Shown one piece after another: positions 8,151 through 18,251 of a stretch of DNA of 27,008 nucleotides. Under the pieces are notes generated by a model. The model ran no database searches. It saw only the letters and a program-made list of their open reading frames with translations, and was not told where the DNA came from. The stretch comes from Bremia lactucae (lineage: Eukaryota; Oomycota; Peronosporomycetes; Peronosporales; Peronosporaceae), in the NCBI RefSeq assembly GCF_004359215.1, contig NC_090613.1, positions 4,462,919 through 4,489,926 on the forward strand, given 5' to 3'. Each line of letters begins with the position of its first letter. Position 1 is the first letter of the stretch. The position numbers and the translations under genes were made by a program.

Positions 8151-8575
8151 CCCAAAAATATCCCTTGTATTTTGCGACAAAGCTACATGGCCTTGAACCC
8201 AGCGCGAAGAACTTCGCGCTGAGAGAGATTTTTGTAAGCATCAATGGTACACTGGCAACAACAAACGAGATAAAATCTTGTTTGTTGGAAGCCTGAAGCG
8301 CGTTCATTCGCAATTTCAAAGACATTGGACGCGAAGCCTGGCTTCAAAGACTTACCGCGATTCCCGTTAAGCTTAAAACGAACCCTTACCGGTGCAAGGT
8401 ATAAATTACATCGGTTGTCTCGTGAGGCAGGACTTCCATGCCTCACGTGGGGTGATCCGAGTCCGTGTTGTGTTGACAACACGAAGCGAGAAAAAGGGAT
8501 GTCTATTCCATTTCTTTGCCCTTGGGATGGGCTCGAATCTCTATCGAGATGTGCGATGCGATTGACGTTTTGCAA
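8151..8575 (-). other. Family-1 copy B: 3' leader after pol
   Basis: Homologous to copy A 1021-1440 in reverse complement. A 130-codon frame is open on - (8575-8183), but copy A does not keep an equivalent frame, so I treat it as a chance opening. Hairpins are frequent, e.g. GCGCGAAG/CTTCGCGC near 8202-8219. Confidence 0.55.
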
Positions 8576-8576
8576 A

Positions 8577-8774
8577 TCAATTTACATGCGACACGGGAGC
8601 ATGTTCTCCGATGGACCTTCTGCTCCAACGGATGGGTCTCGTCATACTGACGGAGGACGCCCTCAACGTCAACAACCAGCTGGGAGCGAGGCTTCCTGCT
8701 GTCATGTGAAGGTGGATAACCGCGCCAGCGACAAGATTACTCGTTCGCTGACATAGAATCTCCAGATTCAACAT
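8577..8774 (-). pseudogene. Family-1 copy B: chromodomain
   Basis: On -, a frame reading WRGYPPSHDSRKPRSQLVVD then VLRQYDETHP matches the copy A chromodomain (WRGYPHLHDSCEPRSQLVVD ... RQYDENHP). The first aromatic (YLVRW) and DSWEP tryptophan positions are altered. An adjacent frame is also open over the same bases but has no chromodomain pattern. Confidence 0.78.
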
Positions 8775-9365
8775 GAGATTCTATTTCGTGACCACAAGAA
8801 TCGTTTAGGGTTTCTTGAAAGGGGTGGTCAAATCCGTCCTCGGAAGAAGCCGCGTACTGATGGTACGGGCGGAGCCGACCAACGTAAAACGTAGGATGCG
8901 TTCGCATCCTACGTCGCAATTCTATTGTGTACGCACGGAATGGCCCAAGTTCACTGCTACCCACATTAGTGACTACACGCTTAGGTAAGTTTACCGTAGA
9001 GAGTAGTACTACGTCATCGATTTTTAATGAAAGAACATTTGCTCTTCCATGTTTGTCTGCATTCCGTTTCTGACGGGCCACTGCGTTAGCAACGGAATCC
9101 TGAACAAAACGGATTATTGATTCCCAAGTTAGCAGAAATTCCTCTGCTGACTCATTTGATTTGTCTTTTTATGTGCACTTTGTGCGCCCTGCCATGAGAT
9201 CTTTCTTATCTTCGATGTCGAATGCGTCGACATCGACGTCATTTGCGTCGTGGGTGACTTTGACAAGTGATGAGCAGGAGCTAGACATGAATTTGCTCGT
9301 GCGAGTCCCCCCCCCTTTAAACTAGAGGATCTCGCTAAATGGGTGGGTATGCGTTGTAGACGCAT
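8737..9365 (-). pseudogene. Family-1 copy B: integrase C-terminal region (GPY/F)
   Basis: On -, ESAEEFLLTWESIIRFVQDS, ARQKRNADKHGRANVLSLKI, VVLLSTVNLPKRVVTNVGSS, GPFRAYTIELRRRMRTHPTF then YVGRLRPYHQY. Compared with copy A, LLPKFI before GPF is deleted, and part of the YIIEL segment too. Upstream (9365-9250) only fragments of the VEFAINNSVHA region remain, seen in full in copy C. The 12-bp-arm hairpin at 8889-8914 is identical to copy A 358-383. Confidence 0.85.
8889..8914. repeat. Conserved 12-bp-arm hairpin in the integrase GPY/F region (copy B)
   Basis: ACGTAGGATGCG / CGCATCCTACGT with a 2-base centre. Identical arms in copy A (358-383); copy C keeps 7-bp arms at 20096-20117. It encodes the RRMRTHPT stretch. 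Confidence 0.9.
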
Positions 9366-9475
9366 GCACCGAATTGTTGATGGCGAACTCGACGATCGCT
9401 AAAATCCGCTCCAAGTCGGATACGATTGAACGTGACTCGATGTATCTCTTCTAGGACGCGATTTTCGTGTTCCGT

Positions 9476-10064
9476 CTAACCATATGTCTCAGGATGATCC
9501 GAATTTGATATAGTCAGCCGTGTTCCGAGAGATCGGAACACGCATTGCCAAAACTTTGCCGTGAATCGTGGATCTCTACCGGAGACCAGTTCACGGGGTA
9601 AACCGTGAAGTTTGATTACCGTGTCGATAAAGACACGGGTACAACCCGGAGCCGTGATCGACTCTGCTACTGCAACAAGATGTACCATCTTGCTGGCTCT
9701 GTCTACAAAAACAACGATTCCATTCTTTTTGTGATCGTCTTCGGGAAATCCGAAGACGAAGTTTATAGATACGGACTGCCAACATTGTGCCGGAAGTGGT
9801 AGAGGTTGGAGGGGTGCAAGGGATGAAGGGCTAGGCTTCACCCGTTGATATACATTGCAAGCACGAATATGCTTGCGCACGAACTGATACTGGCGAAGCC
9901 AGTAAAAGTCGAGACTTACCGTGAGAAAGTTTTCTCACGTCCACGATGCCCACTTGTTGGTGCATCGTGACACTCATACATGATGCGCAAGCGCAAATCA
10001 TTGTGAGTTGGGACGACGACACGTGGAGTGTCGCCGGCAACGGGTGTGTAATACAATAAGCCAT
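9476..10064 (-). pseudogene. Family-1 copy B: integrase zinc region and catalytic core
   Basis: On -, a decayed HHCC region (around 10060-9880; LRIMYECHDAPTSGHRGREK recoverable in pieces) leads to RKHIRACNVYQRVKPSPSSL, where CxxC is CxxY. The core reads SINFVFGFPEDDHKKNGIVV and FVDRASKMVHLVAVAESITA, then VFIDTVIKLHGLPRELVSGR with DPRFTAKFW, and HPETYG, stop, TEHENRVLEE. Catalytic residues: the first Asp is Asn (SINF for SMDF) and the second is Gly (SGRDP for SDRDP), so the enzyme would be dead even if translated. Confidence 0.87.
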
Positions 10065-10099
10065 TACGTGTTGTGTATCGATCGGATGACGATCGATAT

Positions 10100-10560
10100 A
10101 AAGCCGGTAAACTTCTAAAAGATTTATTAAGTTGGTTCTTCCGACAACTTTGTAAACGCAGAAGGTCTTTATCTTATCTCTAGGCTTTCTTTATGTCATC
10201 AAACAAATTTACGGCAGAACACTTGTAATGAGAGTGTTGCAATAGTGGAAATATTTTCACTGTTGGAGTGCGCAGCCGGCTCGAAATCGGGTCGGCGTGA
10301 TAACGCATTAGCGACGACATTAAGTCGTCCTGGCTTATGTTCCAAAGAGAAATTTTACTCCGCGTAGAAAGATAGCCACCTCGCAATTTATTGCGAGAGG
10401 GAGTGGGCTATTTACGGCCGTGCGCAATGACGCATAGTCCGAATATAATATGAGCGGTCTATCATGAGGAGATAGACCCTAACCTTAGCCAGCGCATATT
10501 CCCTGACAAGGAGTTCCTTGTCATGCAAAAGGTAATTGCGTTAAGCTAGTTAAAGCTACC
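10100..10560 (-). pseudogene. Family-1 copy B: RNase H tail and linker to integrase
   Basis: A fragment readable as ALSRRPDFEPAAHSNSEN followed by STIATLITS on - near 10330-10230 marks the end of RNase H and the tether to integrase, matching copy C at 21055-21150 on + (ADALSRRTIFNPAAQTNSEH). The rest (10330-10560) is the RNase H C-terminal part with many stops; no catalytic residues could be placed. Confidence 0.7.
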
Positions 10561-10561
10561 G

Positions 10562-11753
10562 CTATTGGTAACAGACGACGCGCTCCGCGCCGTCTGTATT
10601 ACATTGCATTAACGCACAGCCGATTGCAAAATCGCTGGAGTCACAAACCACATGGAATGGTCTGTCTTGATCTGCAATCGCCAATCTTGGCGATTGCATC
10701 AAGCTTCGCTTAATACCTTCAAAGGATCGCTGACAATCAGCGTTCGATAGCCATTTCTCGTCTTTTTTCAAGAGACAAGAGAGATGAGCTGTTATCTCGG
10801 CAAAATTGCGGGAGTACGTATGCAAGTACGCCGCTGGCCCAAGGAATTTTCTAAGTCCCTTGACATCGACTGGAACTGGCCAGTCGGTACCTGCCTTGAT
10901 CTTTTTGGGATCAGGGCAGACGCCGTGTTTACCAACGACGCACCCAAGAAGTGGTATTTCGCTTGCAGGGAATATACACTTCTTGAAATTTGCGTACAAC
11001 TTATGCTTTCGCATAAGTGTAAGAACCTTACAAACGTGAGTATTATGAGCTTCCCGTCCATCTTTCCGTCCATAGGCCGACTATGGACGAATACATCGTC
11101 GAAATAACTCAGTGCGAATTCTTGGACCGGTCTCAAAAAAGATTCGTTACGCATTTGTTGAATGTTGCAGGGGCGTTACGAAGCCCCTGTGGCATAAATA
11201 GCCATTCCCAGAGCATTTGACTCGGAGTGCTCACTGCTGTGTACGGGATATTCCGTTCACGCATAAGGATCTAATAAATTCCATCCATCAGATCCATAGA
11301 CGAAAAGATGGTTCTCTTAGACATACATCTATGATTACGTCTTTTCTAGGTATCGGCGTTTGAGCCGGTACCGTTGCAGCATTCAGTTTATTGAATGCGT
11401 GCACTATCCACCACCCTCCTGTGGCCTTTCGCACACAGAAGGTCGGGAGCTATGTGGGGAGGTTGACTCCCTCACATGGCCCGCTTTTACCCGATCGACA
11501 AGAATTCATCGATCGCAAGCACTTCTTCACGAGGCAGTGCCCACTGCTTTATGACACAGTACTTCGAGCCCGGTTTGAGCTCGATCTCATGTCGAATGAC
11601 TTTATCTTTAGGCAACTCGCAAGGACCTGCTTCAGGGAATACATCCCTGAATTCAATCAAATTCTTGTAGAAAGGATTTGTCTTAAGTGACATCCAGGAT
11701 TGAGTAGTAAATTTTTCAATCCGAGTCTTCACATCGAGGACACTTTCGTCCAT
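10562..11753 (-). pseudogene. Family-1 copy B: reverse transcriptase and RNase H N-terminus
   Basis: Copies element RNA into DNA. On -: RT N-terminus with FRDVFPEAGPCELPKDKVIR then HEIELKPGSKYCVIKQWALP (11700-11490); then in shifting frames GGW, HAFNKLNAATVPAQTPIPRK, SMDLMDG (first catalytic Asp), TAVSTPSQMLWEWLFMPQGL, RNAPATFNKCV; FALSYFDDVFVHSRP near 11115 with the YFDD catalytic box intact; thumb and connection MRKHKLYANFKKCIFPASEI, LLGCVVGKHGVCPDPKKIKA; then RNase H RPFHVVCDSSDFAIGCALMQ. At least four frameshifts. The order and motifs are diagnostic of Ty3/gypsy RT-RNase H. Confidence 0.9.
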
Positions 11754-12131
11754 CGATGAGCTGCTGAGAGCCCGTTCGTTCTCTGCAAAAATTACCGCTT
11801 ACCGAATGTCGGTTACGTAATCGTCCTCTGTGACGAGTACGCAGATCTGCTTGATTTTACCACCATGCAGATCTCTCAAGAACCGCTTAGGTTCTAGGTT
11901 GGTATTTGAACTATCTCCGAAGTTAACTTCGGAGGCGCATACAGATCAAGAGTATAAGCGCCTAATCTTGATCCGTCATTAACCAAGACATTCAATGTCT
12001 CGGTTTCTTCCATGGGATTTATTCCCAGGCTGCCGAGGGATCAATCCATCGGAATGCTAAAGTTTAGTCACTTCAGTATTAACTATTTGAGGAGATTTCT
12101 CCTCAAGTACGCAGGGACTTATTCCCTCAAC
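11754..12131 (-). pseudogene. Family-1 copy B: pre-RT linker; protease not found
   Basis: On -, pieces such as FLRDLHGGKIKQICVLVTED and VIFAENERALSSSSMDE align with copy C 22950-22780. The active site found in copy D (LVDCGASNNF) is not detectable in any frame here, and the space between the gag knuckle and RT is short, so the protease segment seems deleted. Confidence 0.65.
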
Positions 12132-12455
12132 TTATCCCGACTGTGATTGCGCTATCACAGTCGGGTCCTCTACGGTCGACTCTCTACTCGACCTAGGATC
12201 ATCGTGTTGTCCATTTTGGACAACCGGTATACTCCTTGAATGTCGCCCGACCGTTGCCCCTTTTGGCATTCTGTCTATAATTACGTTCAGTACCTCTCGG
12301 AATACTGGACGTGGGGCACTACACTTATAAGCGTAGTGTCCTAATTTTGGCAGCGATTGCATCACTGTAATCGTTTATTGTTCAAAAAGCGGCTCTCTCG
12401 CTTTCGACATAAGAGAGGTCCATAGGTTCTGGACCTCCAAGTTCGTGTCGTCTTG
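12132..12455 (-). pseudogene. Family-1 copy B: Gag C-terminus with broken zinc knuckle
   Basis: On -, KLGHYAYKCSAPRPVF matches KLGHYAHECSAPRPAP of copy D (26512 onward). The first two Cys of the CCHC knuckle are lost to mutation or frameshift. Upstream, ELGGPEPMDLS of copy D is recognisable near 12455-12415. Two strong hairpins lie here: 12136-12165 (12-bp perfect arms CCCGACTGTGAT/ATCACAGTCGGG) and 12206-12224 (GTTGTCC/GGACAAC). Confidence 0.8.
12136..12165. repeat. 12-bp perfect inverted repeat in the gag end of copy B
   Basis: Arms CCCGACTGTGAT (12136-12147) and ATCACAGTCGGG (12154-12165), 6-base loop. One of the strongest members of the family-1 hairpin series. Confidence 0.92.
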
Positions 12456-12905
12456 AAGACTATTCAATTCAATTGAAAAAATAATTTCGATTTTAACATA
12501 TAAATTAAAATTTCATGTTTTTGTTTTACTGTTAAATTTAATGGCTGTGCATTAATGCAGTACGACACAGACGGCGCAGAGCCAATTGCAAAATCACTGG
12601 CGTCATGGACCACGGACTTTACGGATAATGCCCTTAGTCGAAAATTTTCCGAGGACGAGCCTGTGCTAAGTCGTATTGGCCAATACTTGTCATCGTCCCT
12701 TCCACTACCCCAGTCTCCACGAGCTGGGTAGGAATTGGTGACGTTTGACATCCCGTCAACGTACCCTCAGCTGTGTTCGACACGATATCAGTTGCACGAA
12801 ACAAGTATGTTTGCTTAACAAGCAAAATCCAAAAATATTGAATGCCTGTAGAGTCGATCGTAGAGGATCTCGCTCCTCTACGATCGACTCTCCAGGCATT
12901 TATGA
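12456..12905 (-). mobile_element. Chimeric 450-bp insertion in the gag of copy B
   Basis: Copy D gag runs unbroken through TATCGTCCACC-TAGACGACACG (26393 onward), whereas copy B is interrupted between the two halves. On -, the insert holds, in order, a 27-bp-arm hairpin (12841-12900), a piece DIVSNTAEGTLTGCQTSPIP followed by TQLVETGVVE that matches family 2 at 15258-15350 (VVSNTVAGALPGCQTSPIPT), then an RNase H scrap VVHDASDFAIGSAP, then AT-rich DNA. The pieces are not adjacent in any element here, so it looks like a rearranged fragment of family-2-like pol. No clear target-site duplication. Confidence 0.7.
12841..12900. repeat. 60-bp hairpin with 27-bp arms
   Basis: Left arm 12841-12867 (starts AATGCCTG, ends TAGAGGA), loop TCTCGC, right arm 12874-12900 (starts TCCTCTA, ends CAGGCATT). 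The arms are complementary except for one pair. It sits at the right edge of the chimeric insertion, next to resumed gag sequence at about 12906. By far the longest inverted repeat noticed in the window. Confidence 0.95.
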
Positions 12906-13330
12906 GGACGATACGATGACGAACTAGCTTGAGCCTGTCTCAAGCTTAAGTCCTCCTGTTCCGCAACGAAAATTGCTTCTTCAAGCGTATCCAGTTTCAA
13001 GTGGAACAGATGGGTCTTAACGGGACCGTCCGTAAGACCTTGCATGAAAACCGTAAGAAAAGTGTGTTCATGAACTGGGTTATTTGTAATACAACTCGCT
13101 AAGAGTCGTGTATGCTGGGCATAAGCGTGAACATCACGCTTGCCTTGCTTGAGTTTCAGAAGCTCTAATCGAGCTCCGAACTCAGCCCTAGGCGGTTTAA
13201 ACTTCTGTTTGAGCCGGACTTTAGAAGCGTCTAGCGACCCAAAGATGGTCAATTACTTAAGTAAAGTAATTGGACCCACCACTTGAGTGTGATTCACATT
13301 GTGACTCGGTATCTAGAATAATACGCTTGT
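12906..13330 (-). pseudogene. Family-1 copy B: Gag central part
   Basis: On -, VRLKQKFKPPRAEFGARLEL, KQGKRDVHAYAQHTRLLASC, NPVHEHTFLTVFMQGLTDGP, VKTHLFHLKLDTLEEAIFVA and EQEDLSLRQAQASSS match copy D 26080-26390 almost residue for residue. This is the retrotransposon Gag capsid region. The frame is open from 13252 to 12881 (stop included). Upstream, homology becomes ragged (13253-13330) and the N-terminus and 5' LTR are missing, replaced by family-2 LTR sequence. Confidence 0.88.
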
Positions 13331-13379
13331 AATACATCTGAGTGCATACCTACAGAGATAGCATTTATGATTTGTTAAA

Positions 13380-13645
13380 AAAGGTTTTACAGCTAATTCG
13401 ATTAAATTTTAATCAGTCTGAAGACTTGTTCCTAGTTCGTAAGTGCGCACATGGAGCCGGATTATCGCTCGCGTGACGTCGCTTAAACTAAGGTTTACAG
13501 TTCGTTGGGTTAGGTCGCTTAGGTGCCTACCAACTAGCTCACTGCAAGTGAGAGACGGCCAAATCGCTTCCTTGCTGTGCTAAGGTGTGTGCTTAAGTAG
13601 AGCGTGGCCGCAAAAGACGTGCCCGCCTACACTTAGTTGCACTTT
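13380..13645 (+). repeat. Gypsy family-2 LTR (5' LTR, limits approximate)
   Basis: Matches the reverse complement of 24843-25074 in blocks: CGATTAAATTTTAATCAG, GGAGCCGGATTA, CGTGACG, then GGTGTGTGCTTAAGTAGAGC and GACGTGCCCGCC (ending near 13627). A likely end is CCTACA at 13631, just before the family-2 gag leader. The TG start could not be fixed. Confidence 0.65.
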
Positions 13646-13689
13646 AATTCTTCCCACGACCCGCATCTTTGAGCATGCACGTGAGAATG

Positions 13690-14640
13690 AGCCTCAATAT
13701 TGATTGGGCTCATTTCTTCATCTCTCCGATCATCATCGGGAGTTGGCTGAGCACTTGGCGGAGGGACTTGGTGAACAAGCCTTGATCAGGCTCTTGAGTA
13801 GTCCTCCTGAGCAACATGTTGCTCAGTTGGAGCAATTTGAGGCGTTCCTGCTCGGACAGCGAGGCACAAAGCCATGCTGCGGCTGGAGTCTGTCACTCAG
13901 ACTCAAAATGAGCTTAGGCGAGAGCAGGCTCGGAGCGAGGCTATCAACAGAACTGTTGAGATGCTCTCTGCCCGGCCGCATCAGCCGAGGCCCATTCAAA
14001 TGGACCCGCCCAAGTTCGATGGAACTGCGGCGCACACGATTGTCCACTGGCTTTTAGCCGTGGAGCAATGCAGTGTCGCCCAGCTCATCGAGGACGACAG
14101 CCGGATGGTGTCGTACGCCATGTCGCATCTGCGCGGTAAGGCCTCAGAGTGGGCTTACTCAGCGCTTCTAGTAGACAGAAGGCTTTTCCTTTATAAACAG
14201 TCTTTAATGAAAAGATTAACTCCATGTACCAGCCGCCGAACAACCTGGTGTCGCTTTAGGCGCGCTTCTTTGGGATGCGACAGGCGAAGCGATCTCTGCA
14301 AGAGTATATACATGAGATGCGTTCGCTGTCGGCATTCATTACCGTAGGTCTGATCCGGAGATCATTAAGGTGCCCACGTTTATAAACATACTACGGCACG
14401 GCCCATCGCGACAGGCCCTTTTCAGAAAGGTGTCGATGACGATGGAAGAGGCAGTCCAAATCTCCTTGGTTGAGGAGCAACCCTTCAGCAGTACCTCGGC
14501 GACAGCTTGGTATAAGCCGTCGGCCGAGAGGTCAGATGCCACTCCCATGGAGTTGGGCAATGCAGATGTTGTCTGCTAAAAATGCGGCAAGCGCGGCCAT
14601 ATGATGGCTCGCTGCTATGCCAGAGTCCTTCCAAGGGCAA
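13690..14640 (+). pseudogene. Gypsy family-2 Gag with CCHC knuckle
   Basis: N-terminal part in one frame (SDHHRELAEHLAEGLGEQAL, QHVAQLEQFEAFL), then a shift to MDPPKFDGTAAHTIVHWLLA, QCSVAQLIEDDSRMVSYAMS and LRGKASEWAYSALL, a Ty3/gypsy Gag capsid (retrotrans_gag). After further shifts YIHEMRSLSAFI and PTFINILRHGPSRQALFRKV follow. The knuckle C-stop-K-C-GKRGHMMARC at 14574-14612 keeps all Cys/His but a TAA replaces its second residue. It is only distantly like family-1 Gag, so it is a separate lineage. Opposite-strand ORFs at 13823-14047 and 14339-14811 are shadows. Confidence 0.87.
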
Positions 14641-14828
14641 AGGTACAGATAGAGGACTCACTTCCCAGAGGGCGATGGCAAGAACCAGCGTGCAAGACGC
14701 ATGAGTTTGTATGGACCACTGAGGGGTCGGGAAATACAGCAGCGCAGTAGAGGCGGGATACCATACTGACACGGACTTTGAAGCTACCCTAAGTTCAGAG
14801 TTGTCGAACAAATAGGTAGCACAGTCCC

Positions 14829-15190
14829 TAAAATCTCGAAATTTCGGACCTCAACTCTGTTGGTCCATAGCGCTCGAGTACGAGGCTATGACCATGTGAT
14901 CGCCCTTCTCGTGGACACGGGTGCATCACAGAATTTTGTAAATTCGCGGCTCTAAACCAGAGGCCGGCGATGTTTGAGCTACTTTGCCACGATGGCATTC
15001 GAGAAAAGGCGACCATTCGTTAAGCGAACGGCACTCTCGTTAAGTCTAAGGGATTTCAGGTAGAACTCTCATTCAGCCTAAGTGACTTCTTTTTCAAAGA
15101 GAAGTTTACAGTGCTAGGTATGGAAAGTCCGTATGACCTCATCCTAAGCATGCCATGGTTGGCAAAACACCAACCATTGATGGACTAGCG
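14829..15190 (+). pseudogene. Gypsy family-2 aspartic protease
   Basis: KISKFRTSTLLVHSARVRGY then DHVIALLVDTGASQNFVNSR (14878-14952) shows the retropepsin active site DTGAS, followed by a TAA. Further on ESPYDLILSMPWLAKHQPLM corresponds to the GMPWL(E/A)xxxPxIDW end typical of gypsy proteases. Several frameshifts separate the halves. Confidence 0.87.
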
Positions 15191-15233
15191 TACACGCACA
15201 GTTACGGACTCTACGCAGGACACCGGAAAAGAT

Positions 15234-15480
15234 GTGCTCCTGCGAGAGGCGTATGCAACTGATGTCGTGTCGAACACAGTTGCGGGTGCGTTACCTGGAT
15301 GTCAAACGTCACCAATTCCTACCCAGCTCGTGGAGACTGGTGTAGTGAAAAGAGCAATGACAAGTAGTCATGTGTCCCATAGTCCTGCACAGAGCCGAGA
15401 GCCTGTGGCAGTAGACGGCGAGCTGACTAGCTAGCAGAGGACGGTCCTTCGAATGCGTCAAAGACAAAATTGCGGAGGCA
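15234..15480 (+). pseudogene. Gypsy family-2 protease-RT linker
   Basis: Frame DVVSNTVAGALPGCQTSPIP then TQLVETGVVKRAMTS, a low-complexity spacer ahead of RT. It is the part that recurs in the chimeric insertion at 12634-12810 on -, with most residues identical. Alone it has no recognised domain. Confidence 0.65.
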
Positions 15481-15489
15481 TCCTCAGCT

Positions 15490-16500
15490 TGGGTGCTTCG
15501 ACAGGTCTTTAAATCTGCTGAGGAGATAGTTAAACTCCCAGAGACATCGTGGGATCTGTTCCTGTTCGAACCAAAGGAAGGAAAGATCCGGCTGGAAAGC
15601 CTTGAGAGACAGCCCGCCCTTGGAGTTTCTGTGGAAACATCGCGATGTGTTCCTAGAAGAAGTGCCGAGCCGCCAACCAGCCGATAGGGGCATCGGACAC
15701 AAAATAGATCTCGAACCTGGCACCAAGCATTGTGTGACCAGGCAAAAGAACAAGTCGATTATATCGATGAGTTTTTCGACAAGCGAGCTAAGGCGGGACA
15801 TTTACGTAAGAGCAAGTCGCCTCGCTGCAGCCTGACCTTCTGTGTGTGTAAAGCCACATGTGGATGGCGCGTAATTCATGCTTACGATACGCTGACCATG
15901 ACGACAATACCGGTGCAAACGCCAATACCGCCGAAAGATTTTCTGATGAGCTCCATGAGAAAGTCAACTATATTTTTCTCGTTCGATTTAAAAGATGGCT
16001 ACTTTCAGGTAATCATGAGAGAGTTCGATGTAGCCAAAACGACAGTAACACCCCAAACAATATGCTTTGGGAGTATCTTGTGATTCCCCAGGTTTGAAAA
16101 ACGGACCGGTGAGATTCGACCGAGTGGTGGCTCACGTGATGCGTCAGCACCGCGCCTACGCGCCCCATTACTTTGACGATGCATTCGTGCATAGTAGGGC
16201 CGAGGACGGGCTGAGCGATAGAGTTGCACAAGCGTCATTAAGACGCTGTAATTTAGACTATGGAGGACGCCCAATTGTACGTCAGCTTGCGAAGGTACGT
16301 GCCCAAGGTACCTGTTCTGGGCTGTATGATAGGTACACATGGTGGACAAGCATACTCAGACAAGGTAAAATCGGTTAAGGAATGGCCAATCCCACGATAT
16401 GTGAAGGATTTGCACCAATTCCTAGAGCTCGCTAATTACATGCATAAGTATAGCAAGAATTATGCGGAGCGAACCAAACCATCATCTGACGTTTAAAAAG
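15490..16500 (+). pseudogene. Gypsy family-2 reverse transcriptase
   Basis: FLWKHRDVFLEEVPSRQPAD, IGHKIDLEPGTKHCVTRQ, KEQVDYIDEFFDKR, SPRCSLTFCVCKATCGWRVI, FSFDLKDGYFQVIMREFDVA (first catalytic Asp in FDLKDG), WEYLVIPQGLKNGPVRFDRV, then YAPHYFDDAFVHSRAEDG with the YFDD box at about 16168-16180, and the thumb LGCMIGTHGGQAYSDKVKSV, KEWPIPRYVKDLHQFLELAN, YMHKYSKNYAERTKP. Motif order is complete; at least four frameshifts break it. The catalytic Asp residues remain. Confidence 0.9.
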
Positions 16501-17060
16501 GACACATAATCGTTTTGGTTAAAAGAACAAGAAAATGCGTTCACATTAGTGAAACAATCTCTTGTAGTGGCACCGGCCTTGGCATTGCCAGACGCGGATA
16601 AGCCTTTTAGCGTCGTCTGCGATGCATGCAATTTGCATTCGGCAGCGCGCTCATCCAAAAAGAATGACAACGGCGTTGACCGTGTCATTTCGCATCAGTC
16701 CTGGCTTTTTACAAGCTGCTGAACTGGATTACCCTATGCAGGACAATGAGCCATCCGCTAACGGTTGTAATAACCCAAAAGTAACTTGCAATAAAGTATG
16801 CTCTTGTCGAGTTTCAAGTGCACCTGTTGTGCATCGAACCGTTTGTGGTTTACTTGGATCACGCATTAATGCGGACCGCAATAAACTCACCGCACCTCTC
16901 GCCAAGAATGGCAAGATGGCTTCCATTCTTCATTAAAATTATTTTAAAAGTTGAATACAAGCTGGTTAAGTCGAATGTCTTGGCTAACGCGTTACCGCGC
17001 AGACCAGACTTTGAAATAGACACCACGAGAGTGTGTCTCGTGCTAAGGCACAAGATGAGT
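16501..17060 (+). pseudogene. Gypsy family-2 RNase H
   Basis: LVKQSLVVAPALALPDADKP then FSVVCDACN begins RNase H (first acidic residue in CDA); NLHSAARSSKKN, VDRVISHQS follow in shifted frames. The end is marked by SNVLANALPRRPDFEID (16970-17022), the usual N-V-x-ADALSRRPD tether, here with Asn for Asp and Pro for Ser. The middle is too decayed to follow. Confidence 0.8.
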
Positions 17061-17282
17061 TGTCAACGTTGGCAGCCATGAAGGCATACCACGTGACGAG
17101 CTCATTAGCCTAGGAAATAAAAGAGAGCTACAGTCAGGACGATCATTGTCGCCTGCTGTTGGATCGCTTTGGTGGACGAAAGGTCACCCTTCCGTCGCAC
17201 CTGAAAGCTAAGCTAAATCAATTTAGGTACAGCGATGATCTTTTATGGCATCAGCTGTCACCTTGTGATCCCTTGAGTCTAT

Positions 17283-17920
17283 ATGCCTCATGACACAGAT
17301 CTCAAGCTGATGATCCTTCACGAGCTCCATGATGCGCCATTTGTGGGCATCTGGGCCGTGAAAAGACATTCTTACGAGTGTCAGAGGAATTTTGGTGGCC
17401 ACACCTATATAGATGGGTGGCCAACTATATTCGCTCTTGCGAACAGTGTCAACGCATTAAGCCTGCACCGTCCAGCAGTGCGCCACTGAAGCCGCTACCG
17501 GTTCCGACGGATTGTTGGAATTTATTAAGTCTGTACTTCATGTTTCCATGCCGCCCGACCATAAGGGTCGGACGGGGCTCGTCGTCTTTGTAGACAGACT
17601 GAGCAAAATGGTGCATTTAGCACCATGTAAAACATCGATCACAGGCAAGGAGGCAGCTCTTTTTCCTGGGTCATGTATGCCGACTACGCGGGTTGCCCGA
17701 GTCCATAGTATCGGACCGGGACCCACGTTTTACGTCAGGGTTTTGGAGACGTGTGCTTGAGCTGCTAGGTAACAAGCCCACATGTCGATCGCAGATCATC
17801 CCCAGAGCGATGGCCAAACCGAACCTGCCAATCAAGTCGTAGAGGATGTATTACGCACTATAGCGACTCCCAAAGAATGGACCAAACAATTGCCCTATAA
17901 TGGAGTTCGCTATAAATAAC
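17283..17920 (+). pseudogene. Gypsy family-2 integrase zinc domain and catalytic core
   Basis: HHCC zinc domain: LHELHDAPFVGIWAVKRH, then EEFWWPHLYRWVANYIRSCE with QCQRIKPAPSS (CxxC intact; the second His lost in VGIWAV). Core: the first catalytic Asp is Tyr (SLYFMF for SLDFVF); VVFVDRLSKMVHLAPCKTSI follows; the second Asp is kept in LPESIVSDRDPRFTSGFW near 17690-17745; then SIADHPQSDGQTEPANQVVE with DVLRTI keeps the GQTE glutamate. Multiple frameshifts, so inactive. Confidence 0.88.
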
Positions 17921-18251
17921 AGTGTCCACACCAGTACGGTTGAGATCCCGTTTTATATAAACGGACTGCGTTATTCTCGGACGCCAGTCTCGTTTGTGCG
18001 CAGACCGAGTCTTAATGGGGGAAGGCCTCTCACTACGCACAGTTCGAAAAAGGGCAAAGTTTTGTCAATATGATGATGACCCGTGAGAGTTTCATCATAA
18101 GACAGAAACTTGCCCTAGTGACCCTGCCGAGTTGGCAGCGGTCAGTATGGGGTCACAGCAAGTAATGTCTGTGCGCTTAAACAGTAAGGATGTTTCGTTA
18201 ATTACAACGACCTCTCGGCGGTGTCATAGGCGAGCTGAATGGTGAAAGCGT

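Noticed and set aside
8183..8575. 130-codon frame on - after the copy B chromodomain
   Set aside because: Copy A has no matching open frame over the homologous bases; better seen as 3' leader.
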